DNA of 64,000 nucleotides from Sepiola atlantica. Taxonomy: Eukaryota; Mollusca; Cephalopoda; Sepiida; Sepiolidae. Position 1 is the first letter of the stretch. Each line of letters starts with the position of its first letter. The notes under the pieces were generated by a model, which saw only the letters and a program-made list of their open reading frames with translations, did no database searches and was not told where the DNA came from. Location of the stretch: assembly GCA_963556195.1 (NCBI GenBank), contig OY744525.1:50839148-50903147 (forward strand), in the 5' to 3' direction. The position numbers and the translations under genes are program-made. This document shows positions 48,857 to 61,400 of this stretch, one piece after another.

Positions 48857-51800
48857 CTCACAATCTCTAAGAATAGATAATAGGAATATGCAGATTAAAT
48901 TCTCTCAATTGTTTCATGAGATAAACCCAAAGATTATTCCATTAACATTATTTTGTTATTCTTCCAGTTTATTCTTAAAATGGTTTACGCTAATGCTATT
49001 TTTAACCTTATAGGGCAGTTTGTTCCAAAATTATATTACTTTATTTTAAAAAAAAACTCAAATTGTGGTAGAATTAGTTTTTTAAACCTTTCTTACCAAT
49101 AAATTACCATTGGAAGAGAAGATAGTAAAAAAACGTTTTATATTGAGAAATTCATTATTTATTTTGAAAGTCTCAATTAAGTGACCACTCATTTTTATTT
49201 TCTAATAAAGTAATTCAGCCTAAGGATATTATGCTAACCTATTTTTATAATTGAGATCATTTTATTAGTTTAGTCATTTATTCTTTATACACATAATTTT
49301 AATATTGGAAATAAATGAATTGAGATTTTTTTTTTTTTTTTGCTTAATCTTTTAAAACATCATTTTTTAAAGCTCATTCGGTTGTAAAAGTAATTCACTA
49401 GGTGCAACTTACCAGACACATTTTGACAATGATTTGCATATCTTTCAGCATAGGGATCTTCTTGTTCTGGATGAGAAGACGGTTCCATGTCAGGATGATA
49501 GGCAGGCGTCATGCAATTTCTCTCTTCATGTCTCTTACCACCAGTTGCACCTCTGATTTCCTTTCAACATAGAAAGGCAGAAAAAGAGTATGACAAATAT
49601 ATAATGGTTGCATACCTTTTAATAGATCTTTCAGATAATAAAAGAAAATTAAATTACAAATGATTATTTGATCAATAATGACTTTCTACATGTATCCATA
49701 GTTCCTCAAGCTTCTAGTGACAAACACAATTATCTTGAAAACCACTGAGTATAAAAATCAACTGCATACACTTTTATGTTTCTTATGTACTGAACAGGTG
49801 CCGTTTCTGGTATTCTGTCTTGTTAAGGGATAAATAATATGCTTAAAAGTTTCATACTCGTGTTTGCTTTTACGTTATTGAATACCCATTTATTTATTGT
49901 GATACAATGTGAGACTTAATGTGCTAGTTATTTAAATTAAAAGAAAAATAATTAGTACTTACCTCATAGATGACCTCAGTAGCTGTCTGGACTTTAATTC
50001 CAAGGGCTGAACTTCTACGTCCATCATTCAAGCCATCTGCACGATGTTGGGGCCTTCTGCCTCTTCCCGGTAGAGTTCTACAAAGCACATCTTGTTCTGC
50101 TCTGACAGCAACAGACACACCAGACCAATAAGTAGTCTGGTAAGACGGATGCATTGCATGTGCCTGTTCTGGATAATATTTGCTGGAAGAGTCAGCCAAT
50201 GGATGTGCTTGTGCAACACTTCTGGTATCAATGCAGCGAAGGATGCAGATGGAAATTGCAGCAGTAATTGGTATAGCAACGGTGACTGCAACCAACACAA
50301 TGACAATGAGTAAATACTGGTGGATCTTGATATCAGTGTGCGTATAGGCAGCATTTAAGATATCTGCGGTATTGTTACTAACTGTCAATGTCAAAAAGAC
50401 TGATGTCTTTGCAGATAAAACTGGACTACCACTATCCTTGACCATAAACTGCAGGTGATACGAGCCAGCATCTTGATGAGCAAGTAAGCGAGTGAAAGAC
50501 AACAATCCACTATAATGATTGATGGCAAACAACTGTTTATCGTTGCCTGCAGTTATTTCATATTTGAGAAATGCATTCTCTTGACTGTCACTGTCGCCAG
50601 CCTTGAGAAGAGTGATGTTCTTTGTATGATGTGGATGATATTTGACATCGAGATTGAAAGGATTGACACTGGGAAAGGTAAAATATGGAGCATTATCATT
50701 TTTATCTTCAATCTGCACAATGACATTGACGCTATTATCAAGTGGAGGGTTTCCATTATCTTTCACTAAAACCTTGAATTTATAAATGTCTTTGAACTCA
50801 TGGTCAAGAGACATGATTGTTGAAATCAAGCCATCACTGGTTATCTTGAAAGGTAGGAAGTCTTCATTTTTCGTAAGCAAAGAATATGTGAGCCTACTGC
50901 CAGCTCCCAGATCAGGATCAGTGGCATTGATAGAACCAACTGACGTCTTTGGACTTTCATTCTCAAACACAGAGAATTTAAATGTATCTTTTGTAAATTG
51001 TGGTCTTACATCATTGACATCTTTCACTTTGATGGAGAACTTGCTATCACTGTGTTGTGGAGGAGATCCTTCATCTTTGCAGCTGATTGTAACATCATGG
51101 TGCTCTTGCATTTCTCTGTCAACTTTGTGTTTCAATGTCACTTTGTATTCTTTGGATCTTAGTTTTTGTAAACGGAATTTATCATGGTGCAACTCACAAT
51201 TAACCTGGCCATTTTGTCCAGCGTCAGGGTCAGTCACTTTAACATAAGCAATAAAATTGCCCACTTCAATGTCCTCAGAAATTGTTGCTGTGTTATCTGT
51301 TGCTTCAGACATAAAAGTGACAAATATATTTGGGGGTCTGTTCTGTGCATTTATAATGTGAATTAAAATGACTGCAGAGCCTCTCAGTGGTGGGTGACCT
51401 CCATCCATTCCTCCAACAAACAATTTAAATATGTTTTTTTTATTCAAAATTTTTTTCTTAAGTAAAACCTGTCCATTTATTTTGTTTAAATTAAAATAAT
51501 CTTTCACTATATCCGAAGTCTGTGATCTTATATAATAAGATACGTTTCCATTTTTTCCTGTGTCCAAATCTGTTGCAGATATTGTTGCGATAGGTGTATC
51601 TCCATAGAATTTATTTTCAATTGATATATTATATATATCTTTCGTAAATACTGGTGGGTTGTCATTAAAATCACTTACAAAAATATGAACATGCAAAATA
51701 GTCTGTTTTGGAGGTAACCCTCCGTCTTTTGCTATTATTTGTAAACTGTACTTATCTTTCTTTTCCCGGTCAAGTTTTTCTTCAACAGTAATACTTAATT

Positions 51801-52377
51801 CAGGTGGACCATAGGGAGTTGTTAAAATAGACAGTGAGAAATGTTCATTATTTTCCTTGTTCATTTCATAATGTATTTTCGAGTTAATCACACTAACGTC
51901 CTTATCTATTGCGTTTGGAATTGGGTTCTTAAATCTTTTACTAACCCCTTCTACAAATTCCAGATCTATTTCCTTCTCTGGGAATTCCGGTTTATTATCA
52001 TTGACATCATTTATAATTATTTTTACTTTAATAATCTTCATAAAGGTTTTATCTTGTCGCACAGCCACGTCCACCATTTGGAAACATTCTGTATTGTAGG
52101 TACAAAGGGATTCAGCATCCAATGTCTGTGAAGTGAAAAGTTTCCCTTTCTTCTCGGAGACATGGAACAACTGTGAAGATCCAGTACTTCCTTGTCGTAG
52201 TTGGTTGAAAGTGATCAGTCGTCTGTTTTCTAACGAAACATCATCCATGATGTGGGAGTCAGCAGCAATGTCCCCCAGGTAGGTACCTGGACTTTTACCC
52301 TCATCTACATTGTATGTCAGGTCAGCTCCAAGGCAAAATGGGGAAAAATACAAGAATAGGTAAATTGTTATCCCCAT
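46993..52377 (-). CDS. Protocadherin E, six EC repeats, long-tail class
   Basis: Exons 52377-49963, 49560-49413 and 47459-46993 encode 1009 residues. The acceptor CATTTCAG places the large exon start at 52426, and the first ATG is at 52377, opening a signal peptide of about 18 residues (MGITIYLFLYFSPFCLG). The transmembrane helix starts near residue 688. EC2 and EC3 are clearly different from all other copies (EFVEGVSKRFKNP, HFSLSILTTPYGPPELSITV, RSQTSDIVKDYFNL, LFVGGMDGGHPPLRG), whereas EC4 onward is almost identical. The tail exon is of the longer class, with a five-alanine run and Gln/Glu-rich sequence (QEAAAAAVESTQEEERR). The second intron, 1.95 kb, holds SINE, LINE and foldback remnants. 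The donor is GAG/GTAAGTAC and the leader exon ends at 54033. Confidence 0.93.
47500..47945 (-). mobile_element. Candidate tRNA-derived SINE
   Basis: GC-richer block. On the minus strand near 47895-47820 it reads TGGCACGATGTAGTG, a weak A box, and GAGTTTGAGTTC, a weak B box. Ends are not defined and the family is not identified. Confidence 0.35.
48250..48351. repeat. 31-bp perfect inverted repeat
   Basis: Arms 48250-48280 and 48321-48351 are reverse complements around a 40-bp loop. Probably a short foldback element. Confidence 0.7.
48480..48595 (-). mobile_element. tRNA-derived SINE remnant
   Basis: Minus strand shows TAGCCTGACGG, an A-box-like start, followed by TAAAGGCGTCGGACTTTCGT, as in the D-arm and anticodon arm of a tRNA. 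The B box is degraded. It cannot fold as a functional tRNA. Confidence 0.45.
48623..48780. mobile_element. Foldback MITE-like element, about 73-bp arms
   Basis: Arms 48623-48695 and 48706-48780 pair with few mismatches around a 10-bp loop (core GGTGAAGCATTTCCC against GGGAAATGCTTCACC). No coding capacity. Confidence 0.75.
48782..48854. repeat. (TG)n(TA)n microsatellite
   Basis: TG run followed by a long TA run, directly abutting the foldback. Confidence 0.95.
48956..49060 (-). mobile_element. LINE C-terminal end, CR1/Jockey-like
   Basis: Minus strand reads FWNKLPYKVKNSISVNHFKN, then KLEE and a stop, the same terminal signature as at 36150-36420. It is a very short 3' remnant. Confidence 0.55.
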
Positions 52378-52426
52378 ATTTGCTTGTATTAATATTCTGT
52401 CAATTTGTTGAGATTTTAATTGGATT

Positions 52427-54032
52427 CTGAAATGGAAATAAGTTATTCAGTAATTTTTTTATCTATTTTTAATACAAACATAAGTTTTTTTTTTCTTTTT
52501 CAACAGACAATTTTACTTTGATTTTTCATTAATTTTAAGTAGCAATTTTCACCATTATTTAATGTAACACATATCTTTGTACATTCATATTCTAATGTTT
52601 TATATCCTTTTGTACGCACTGTATTTGCATAATTCAATAATTTAACAAAAATTTCAATTTCTTATTACATTTAGTGTATAAAATGGCACAATTATTCAAT
52701 GAAAAAAATAGAAGTTTCTGCAAATAAAACAGAAAATAAATTTTATTTAATTTTAAAATGCCATAATTTATTCTGTCTTAAATTATTCCGATTGAAAAAT
52801 AATCTGCAGATTATTTTTCAAATCACGAAGTTGATTTTAGCTAATTTACATTGACACCAATATCGAATGAAAGCAGAAATGCTGAGCAATAAATATTTTT
52901 TAATTTATAGAATCTTTAAAAATAATTAAATAATAATAAAATGAAAAAAACTAAAGTTAAAACTTTAGTTTTTTTCATTTTACAGAAAATACAATAAGAA
53001 CAGAATTTGAAATGGACTTAAAATTGTTATTCCCTCCACAAAAAACTATCTTCTATCGTTTTTGTTGTTTTCATGCAAAATCATTTTATTAGTCTTGATA
53101 AAATTGGTCAGATGTTAATTCAAAAAAATCACTAACTCTTCTAACATTTTTAAATATCATAAATCTAACACAAAGAATATGTTTGGCTTTAACATTATCA
53201 AAAGTATGATTATGAAGACTTAATATAGTGATGCTTGTTGTACAGTAATTTCAGTCTCATGTAAGTTTTACTGTTTTTTTTTGTTGTTTTTTTTTGTAAA
53301 TATGAAATAAATGTTGTTGATAATAATGAAGTTAAATATTACTGAACATTGACACAGTGTACATGGTTAATTGCTGATTAAAATTTTTTTAAAGATTGGT
53401 TTTGTTAGACAACTGACCAAAAAGATTTTGTTTCTATAGAAAGACAGGGGAAGAGAGATGGTAGATTCTGAATTGAATCTGATATTCAGTAAAAACAAAT
53501 CATAAAATAATTTCATGCTCAATATAAAAAAAACAATTTAAACTAAATTACTTTTACGTTTTAATCTTAGTAAAAATGATTATAATATAGTTAATCTCAG
53601 TATAACCATTATTACAATATCAATATTGACAAATAGAATGAATATATATAATATTTCATGTTAAGAATACAAGGCAATTTATAATTCTAGACAATGATTG
53701 AAATAAAACAGTTTTATAAATATCTAAATAGATAATAATTGGATGGTTGCAATTAAGTTCAAATAATAGAGATGAAAATACTCAATGCATGAGTCAGACA
53801 TTTTGCATGCCGATTGCAAAATAGTGAATTGGTTTTATCGTAAAAAATATCAGATTATAACATTTACATTTTTTTTTTTTTTGCAAGAAAAACAATTGAA
53901 TTTTTGAAAAAAAAAACGACCTTTGTTATGGTTAGTCTACTAGAAATGAAAAGTAGCTGGTGATGAATAAATATGAAAGATTCAAATGAGGTATGAAAAA
54001 AGGAGACTAGAAAGATTTTAATGTCAACTAAC
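52427..54032 (-). other. Intron 1 of gene E
   Basis: AT-rich with two small perfect palindromes (52792-52821 and 52937-52982). No gene or known element seen. Confidence 0.65.
52792..52982. repeat. Two neighbouring small palindromes
   Basis: A 30-bp perfect palindrome centred on CTGCAG (52792-52821), and a hairpin with 21-bp arms (52937-52957 and 52962-52982) with a 4-bp loop. Confidence 0.7.
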
Positions 54033-54330
54033 CTGCAATGTTGTATTGATGAAACAGAAATGTATGAAGAGATGTGATGTGTATGTATCCTGGTGTACAG
54101 CCCTGCTGCTACTGCTGCTGCTATTGTATGAACACAATGTTAGCCTCCTTTGTGGGAACATGTATGTACGTGTATGCATGTGTTTGTTACAGTGCATGTG
54201 TTTATGTGTGGAAGTGGGAGAGTCTTCATATATGGAGTAGAAAGAAAGAAAGCCACAGTCCTATTAAGTCTCTCCTATGCATCATGGCGTCTTGAGCTAC
54301 TGATTCAAACAAAGCCTAAAAAATTTTTAA
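54033..54330 (-). promoter_or_regulatory. Leader exon of gene E with upstream ORF
   Basis: Homologous leader block with donor CAG/GTTAGT at 54033 and a CAG-rich run near 54110-54125. The upstream frame at 54285-54226 has 19 codons and begins MMHRRDLIGLW. It would join to the acceptor at 52426 across a 1.6-kb intron, the shortest intron 1 in the array. Confidence 0.63.
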
Positions 54331-55034
54331 AAAGGGCAAGTATAATTTTCTTTTCCTCTCTTTGTCTCTCTCCACAATATCAACCTTTTTCTTTTATATT
54401 CTCATTACAATATTCTCCCTAAATGTGCTAATTCTTATGTTTTCACTCAAATATTATTATCTACTTGAAACAAAAAAAAAGTGTTAATCTAAATCGTTGC
54501 TTATCTGGCATTTTGTTGAAAAATGACATTTATTTAAAATAAAAATAAATAGTAAAACGCGATTTTTGTTTTTGTTTCAATATTCTCTATGATTTCATGT
54601 TAATAATTTAATAATAGTTATTCTAAATATGATGCTTATTCATAAAATTATAGATTACTTATTGATGTAATTAATTAGCATATTCTTACCTTTTATAAAT
54701 TAAATATTGTCAAACTTTAAAATCATTTATAATGAGAGAATTTCTATTATGCCATTTTTTTTTTAATTCACATCTGCATGAAAGGTGTATATTTAGAAAA
54801 GTCTGGTTGGAAATTTTCAGTATTTTGTTTTTAACAGGAATGTTGTACATCTACCAGTCATCAACATCATCATCAGCAGCAGCATTAAATTCGGTTTGGC
54901 ATCTCTTTTACATGATGGCATGCTGATTTAATTCTTCATTTTTCTGTGTGAATTCAGTTGTTATTTGTGCTTATTTTTGTAGACATTCACATCTTTCATA
55001 ATCTGGTTGTGAGGTATGAAAATGTAATAAAGGG
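54331..55034. other. Spacer between gene E leader and psiE
   Basis: AT-rich, 0.7 kb, no gene seen. Confidence 0.6.
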
Positions 55035-55247
55035 TCAGAAGTGCATCTGTCCACTGCATTCTGCTTCAGGGTCGACCATTGCCTTATACATCTGCCTGAG
55101 AGCAATCCTTGTTTGGAGTAAAATACAAATATTGGAAATTAAGATAGATCCTTGAAAATGTCAATCATTTTAATTTCTAATGTGTGTGTGGGGGGGGGGG
55201 GACACACTGTTAAATTATGTAATTCTAACTTACAAGGTATATTTTGA

Positions 55248-55415
55248 CAGTGATTTTTCTTTGCCAGGGTGAGATGAATGTCTCATGCCAGATTGAGATG
55301 AATGTCCCGTTCCAGGTTGAGATGAATCTCCTGTGCCAGGGTTAGATAATGGTCCCATGCCATGGTTAGATAAAGGTCCCATACCAGGGTGAGATAAAGG
55401 TCCCACACCAGGGTG
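55248..55415 (-). repeat. 24-nt minisatellite inside the dead middle exon of psiE
   Basis: Seven units of 24 nt. In one frame they read HPGVGPLS, HPGMGPLS, NHGMGPLS, NPGTGDSS, QPGTGHSS, QSGMRHSS and HPGKEKSL. The founder is the CHPDMGPSSH segment of the normal middle exon. Confidence 0.8.
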
Positions 55416-55694
55416 ACAAGCTGTATCCATAGTTTCTTTCTTCAAGTCTCTTACCACCAGTTCCACACCTGATTTTTTTATGGTATGTCAACAAATTTGA
55501 ACAATTAACATTTATTTTAATTCTAACAAACAAAAAACAATCTGATGTGCATATAATAAAAATGAGGAACATATTTTTGCAGTAAAAATGTAAGAATGAA
55601 ACCATCTTATTTGATTTGATGTTTGACTGTGAAATGTACAAAAAGTAATCCTACTTGATTGTCCTTTAGTTCAATGTCCTACATAAAGAGTTCA

Positions 55695-56105
55695 TGCTTT
55701 GGAATTTTTGAGATGAGGGTTGATAATTTGCAGAATTTTGTATATTCGGACTACTGTTCTCATCTTGGCTGTTTTTATTACAACGTTTCAGCCGATGTAA
55801 CCTCTGACTTTTTCAGGTGTACTGTGTCGAACTCGGGAATCTGGACGGAATTTCGAACAGAACCTTTTATTTAATCCACGGGGGTTGCATGCTCTCATTC
55901 CATCTGCCATGACTGGGAAGAAATCTTCAGTAATTCGCAATTCTTTGTATCATCCGCACTGAGGATTGAACCTTCAACCTTCAGATGACTGTCAATTAGA
56001 ACTGAATTATACTTAGTACTATATCCACTGCGCCACGGGTCCTTGCGAAACGTTGTGATAAAAACACCCAAGATGAGAACAGTAGTCTGAATATACAAAA
56101 TTCTG
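55695..56105. mobile_element. Composite element with ~60-bp inverted ends and a tRNA-derived SINE
   Basis: The ends, about 55732-55790 and 56044-56105, are near-identical inverted repeats. Inside, the minus strand reads CCCGTGGCGCAGTGGATA (A box) and GGTTCAATCC (B box) at about 56040-55965, as in a tRNA-Arg-derived SINE. The 13-bp sequence cataaagagttca flanks the whole (55682-55694 and 56106-56118), consistent with one insertion event. Confidence 0.65.
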
Positions 56106-56118
56106 CATAAAGAGTTCA

Positions 56119-56504
56119 GTTAAAATTTTTACAAATATTTTCTAATAGTCATTTAACAAAAGATGGAGAGTATATCTCAAATATGTTGATTGACATTTCA
56201 ACTTAGAGATAACAAAGATAATTCCTTATCAATGAAAAAACATTAATGTCAAATAAAATAGTAATTCTAAATCAATAATTAAAATTCATTAAATTCCATA
56301 CAACTGCAAATCTTTAGAATATCCACCTTATTAAATATAAGTAAAACAAAAATAATTTAATTATTTTGTATATTTTATAAATTAAATAATTGTAAGAATT
56401 ATGTACAAATATAATAAAATTATGTAATCAATATTTATAATTTATCATGTAATAATTACAATATAATGAAAGTTATTGAATAAAAGATGCTGAAGTTTCT
56501 AACT
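56119..56504. other. Decayed intron 2 of psiE
   Basis: AT-rich sequence between the composite element and the large-exon remnant. Nothing else seen. Confidence 0.5.
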
Positions 56505-57441
56505 TAGAGATGAGCAAAGTAATCGACTGGACTTTAATTTCAATGGGCTGAACTTCTACATCGATCATTTAAAACATCTGCACAATGTTGGGGCTTTACC
56601 AGTAGAGTTCTACAAAGCACATTTTGTTCTGCTCGGACAGCAACAAACACACCAGACGAATAATCTAGTTAAACGGATGCATTGCATGTGCCTGTTCTGG
56701 ATAATATTTGCTGGAAGAGTCAGCCAATGGATGTGCTTGTGCAACACTTCTGGTATCAATGCAACGAAGGATGCAGATGGAAATTGCAGCAGTAATTGGT
56801 ATAGCAACGGTGACTGCAACCAACACAATGACAATGAGTAAATACTGGTGGATCTTGATATCAGTGTGCATATAGGCAGCATTTAAGATATCTGCGGTAT
56901 TGTTACTAACTGTCAATGTCAAAAAGACTGATGTCTTTGCAGATAAAACTGGACTACCACTATCCTTGACCATAAACTGCAGGTGATACGAGCCCGCATC
57001 TTGATGGGCAAGTAAGCGAGTGAAAGACAACAATCCACTATAATGATTGATGGCAAACAACTGTTTATTGTTGCCTGCAGTTATTTCATATTTGAGAAAT
57101 GCATTCTCTTGACTGTCACTGTCGCCAGCCTTGAGAAGAGTGATGTTCTTTGTATGATGTGGATGATATTTGACATCGAGATTGAAAGGATTGACACTGG
57201 GAAAGGTAAAATATGGAGCATTATCATTTTTATCTTCAATCTGCACAATCACATTGACGCTATTATCAAGTGGAGGGTTTCCATTATCTTTCACTAAAAC
57301 CTTGAATTTATAAATGTCTTTGAACTCATGGTCAAGAGACATGATTGTCGAAATCAAGCCATCACTGGTTATCTTGAAAGGTTTTGATGTGCTTGTACAA
57401 ATCTGTTGATATAAATGCTTATTTATAATGACTTCTATCAA

Positions 57442-57811
57442 AGACTGTTTGTGATTAATCTACACAATTGTGTTATGAAATTATCAAATTTAAATTTAAT
57501 ACAACAAAAGGTATATAGTTATTGCAATAAAAAAAAAGTGAAAACATACAACTCATTGAATATTTGCATATTAAAAATATAATTGCCTATAAAAAGAAAT
57601 GATTCAGTTATTAAGGATTTCAACACAGTGAATTAGTATTTGGTAGGACTTAGAGGCACACAATTTTGTCATCAAAAATCTTAATTAAATTCACTTACAA
57701 TGCTGTGCATATTTTGTATTCTTTTTTCTCTTTCTTTTTAATTCACATAAAATCATAAAATGAAAATGCTGGACAGAGGATCAGAAAAACCAAAGTATAT
57801 TGAAAACTAAC
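57442..57811 (-). other. Sequence between psiE exon remnant and its leader
   Basis: AT-rich. It abuts the truncation point at 57383. EC1-EC4 coding sequence is absent here, so the deletion removed about 1.4 kb. Confidence 0.55.
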
Positions 57812-58090
57812 CTGCAATATTCTGTTGATGAAGAATAAATGTATGTTGAGAAAAGATGTTTCTTCCTTGGTATTCAGCTCTGTTGTAGTTGTATGAACAC
57901 TGTGTCAGCCTCCTTTTTTGAGAACATGCATGTATATATATTCATGTTATAAATAGTATATGTGTTTCTTTGTGGAGATGAAAGAGAGTTTAGATGTTAA
58001 GGGTCTGCCCTATCAAGTTTGTCCGATGTACCATGAGTGTTAGTGCCACTAATAAGTCATTAAAATGATCATAAAAAGAAAAGCAAGTCT
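57812..58090 (-). promoter_or_regulatory. Diverged leader exon of pseudogene psiE
   Basis: A diverged but recognisable leader block. The donor CAG/GTTAGT-like end is at 57812 (CAG/GTTAGTTTTC). The CAG-rich run has shrunk. The upstream frame at 58034-57990 has 14 codons, MVHRTNLIGQT at its start, so the second ATG and the tryptophan are lost. Its divergence fits relaxed constraint on a dead gene. Confidence 0.55.
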
Positions 58091-58447
58091 TGCCTTTACA
58101 AATACAGTTTTATTTTAATTTTAACTTTATTCTATTAATTTTTTAACTTGTTCTATTTTCGTATATAAGTTAAAATAAAAATAAGTTAAGAGAATCTTTA
58201 ATAGGCCATCAATATTTTACTTAAAAACTATACCCCTGAGCTAAATTGTGTTGAATTTTCTTTCTTTTTTGCCTAATACTCGCTTATATTAGCCATATTA
58301 AATGTACGTAAAACTTGGTAGAAAATAAATCATTTAAAATTTGAGCAAAAAAAAATCTCTGCATGAAGATTTAAATTAAAAGATATCTGCTTACAGATAA
58401 ATGCAAGGAATTGTAATAAAATTCTTCAACTGAAGTGTTCCTATATA

Positions 58448-61400
58448 TTATATTGATATATTTGCTACGTGTATAGATCTTGGCGATTCTGGTAAAGACT
58501 CTTGCACAATATTTTGTGAATGAGATGTATTTTCTTGTAATATTTGTGATTGTTGTGTTGGCTGCTCTAAATCTAAACTTTGTCCTCTTCTTTCTTCTTC
58601 CTGTGTACTTTCTACTGCTGCTGCTTCTTGTTCCTGTGCTTGTTCTTGTTGAGGCTCACATGTCACGTTGTCTGCCTCTGCATTGTTCAGCTGTAACTGG
58701 GTGTCAGAAGTGTATCTATCCACTGCAGTCTTCTTCAGCGTTGTCCACTGCCTATAGTCAGAGTTAGGGTCAGCATCTGCTTTATACATTCGTCTTGGAA
58801 CAGTCCTTGTATCCCCAGGAGACATGAATGTCTGCATAGAAGGTTTCATATCTGTGTATTCTTCGTGGATATTCTCTGATGAATGTGGCTCGTAGTAATC
58901 AGATGCGTCAGATGCTGAAATAAAATAATGGAAATAAATGAATTTAAAAACGTTTTTTTCACATTAATAATATTTTTGTTTCATAGAGTTAACAATATTA
59001 TAAATGTTATACAAAGGTTTATAAAGATTGTATAACTTACCAGAAACATTTTGACAATGATTTGCATATCTTTCAGCGTAGGGATCTTCTTCCTCTGGTT
59101 GGGAAGAGGGTTCCATGTCAGGGTGAAACGCAGGACCCATACAGTTTCTATCTTCATGTCTCTTACCACCAGTTGCACCTCTGATTTCCTTTTGATAAAC
59201 AAATGAAAGTGATACAAACAAAAAAAATGCTAAGTAATTTACTTTTTATAAATATGTAAACAAAAAATGAATGAGTACTAAGAATTCTATTTATAAAAAC
59301 AGTTGAAAAGTAAAATAAAAAAGTTCCTACCTCATAGATGACTCCCTAGAATTATTATTTTTTTTTTTTTTTTTTTATATGAAAGATTGTACGAAACTAA
59401 ACCAAAGAATTTATTGCAACCACAAAACAAAAAATATGGCTTTGTTAATTTTAAAAAGAGTTATTTCAAATAATGAGTGGAATAAAAATGAAAAATATAC
59501 CTCATAGATGACCTCAGTAGCCGTCTGGACTTTAATTCCAAGGGCTGAACTTCTACGTCCATCATTTAAGACATCTGCACGATGTTGGGGCCTTCTGCCT
59601 CTTCCCGGTAGAGTTCTACAAAGCACATCTTGTTCTGCTCTGACAGCAACAGACACACCAGACCAATAAGTAGTCTGGTAAGACGGATGCATTGCATGTG
59701 CCTGTTCTGGATAATATTTGCTGGAAGAGTCAGCCAATGGATGTGCTTGTGCAACACTTCTGGTATCAATGCAACGAAGGATGCAGATGGAAATTGCAGC
59801 AGTAATTGGTATAGCAACGGTGACTGCAACCAACACAATGACAATGAGTAAATACTGGTGGATCTTGATATCAGTGTGCGTATAGGCAGCATTTAAGATA
59901 TCTGCGGTATTGTTACTAACTGTCAATGTCAAAAAGACTGATGTCTTTGCAGATAAAACTGGACTACCACTATCCTTGACCATAAACTGCAGGTGATACG
60001 AGCCCGCATCTTGATGGGCAAGTAAGCGAGTGAAAGACAACAATCCACTATAATGATTGATGGCAAACAACTGTTTATCGTTGCCTGCAGTTATTTCATA
60101 TTTGAGAAATGCATTCTCTTGACTGTCACTGTCGCCAGCCTTGAGAAGAGTGATGTTCTTTGTATGATGTGGATGATATTTGACATCTAGATTGAAAGGA
60201 TTGACACTGGGAAAGGTAAAATATGGAGCATTATCATTTTTATCTTCAATCTGAACAATCACATTGACGCTATTATCAAGTGGAGGGTTTCCATTATCTT
60301 TCACTAAAACCTTGAATTTATAAATGTCTTTGAACTCATGGTCAAGAGACATGATTGTTGAAATCAAGCCATCACTGGTTATCTTGAAAGGTAGGAAGTC
60401 TTCATTTTTGGTAAGCAAAGAATATGTGAGTCTACTGCCAGCTCCCAGATCAGGATCAGTGGCATTGATAGAACCAACTGACGTCTTTGGACTTTCATTC
60501 TCAAACACAGAGAATTTAAATGTATCTTTTGTAAATTGTGGTCTTACATCATTGACATCTTTCACTTTGATGGAGAACTTGCTATCACTGTGTTGTGGAG
60601 GAGATCCTTCATCTTTGCAGCTGATTGTAACATCATGATGCTCTTGCATTTCTCTGTCAACTTTGTGTTTCAATGTCACTTTGTATTCTTTGGATCTTAG
60701 TTTTTGTAAACGGAATTTATCATGGTGCAACTCACAATTGACCTGTCCATTTTGTCCAGCATCAGGATCGGTCACTTTAACATAAGCAATAAAACTGCCA
60801 ATTTCAACATCTTCAGAAATTGTAGCTGTGTTATCTGTCGCTTCAGACATGAAAGTCACAAATATATTTGGAGGTCTATTCTGTGTGTTAACAACGTTGA
60901 CTAGAACACCAGCAAAACTGCTCATCGGAGATTCTCCTCCATCTTTGGCCGTTACAAACAATTTATAAACATTATTTTTATTTGATTGCAGTTTCTGCTC
61001 CAAAAATATTTCGCCAGTTTTTACATTTATTTTAAAATGTTTTTTTATATCACTTGGTGTTTGTGAACTGAAATGGTAAGAAACTTTACCATTCTCTCCG
61101 GCATCTAGATCCGTTGCAGATACAATCACAAGTGGTTTCTCCCCGTATTCTTGGTTTTTGATTGTTATATTATAAATATCTTGACTAAACACTGGTGAGT
61201 TATCATTTATATCTGTCACATCAACATAAATGTTTAAAACATTTTGTTTGGGCGGAATTCCACTATCTTTTGCAATCAACTGAATCACGTAAGAATCTTT
61301 CTCTTCTCGGTCTAGTTTTTCTCCTCCAGAGATACTCAACTTTGGTGTGCCAAAAGGCGTGTTATGGATCATCAATGAAAATGGATTTTTATCTTTTTTC

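Larger units (their letters stand above)
47460..49412 (-). other. Intron 2 of gene E
   Basis: Intron of 1.95 kb, longer than in A, B, D and F because of inserts: a tRNA-like SINE candidate (47500-47945), a 31-bp inverted repeat (48250-48351), a tRNA-derived remnant (48480-48595), a foldback (48623-48780), a TG/TA microsatellite and a LINE end. Confidence 0.65.
55035..57441 (-). pseudogene. psiE: 5'-truncated, decayed protocadherin copy
   Basis: This unit lies between E and F and keeps traces of every exon. The large-exon remnant (about 57382-56520) begins in EC5 at the residues KITSDGLIST and continues through EC6 and the transmembrane helix with only a few changes. EC1-EC4 are absent and unrelated sequence abuts at 57383. 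Downstream of the helix a mutation gives MHPFN then a stop, and there is a small deletion near 56600. The first splice donor region (about 56505-56530) is unrecognisable. The middle-exon remnant at 55480-55234 keeps GTGGKRLEERN in one frame but has lost its acceptor and is filled with a 24-nt tandem repeat. The terminal exon survives only as about 80 bp at 55035-55120. A leader-exon copy lies at 57812-58090. It cannot encode a protocadherin and is a dead gene. Confidence 0.88.
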
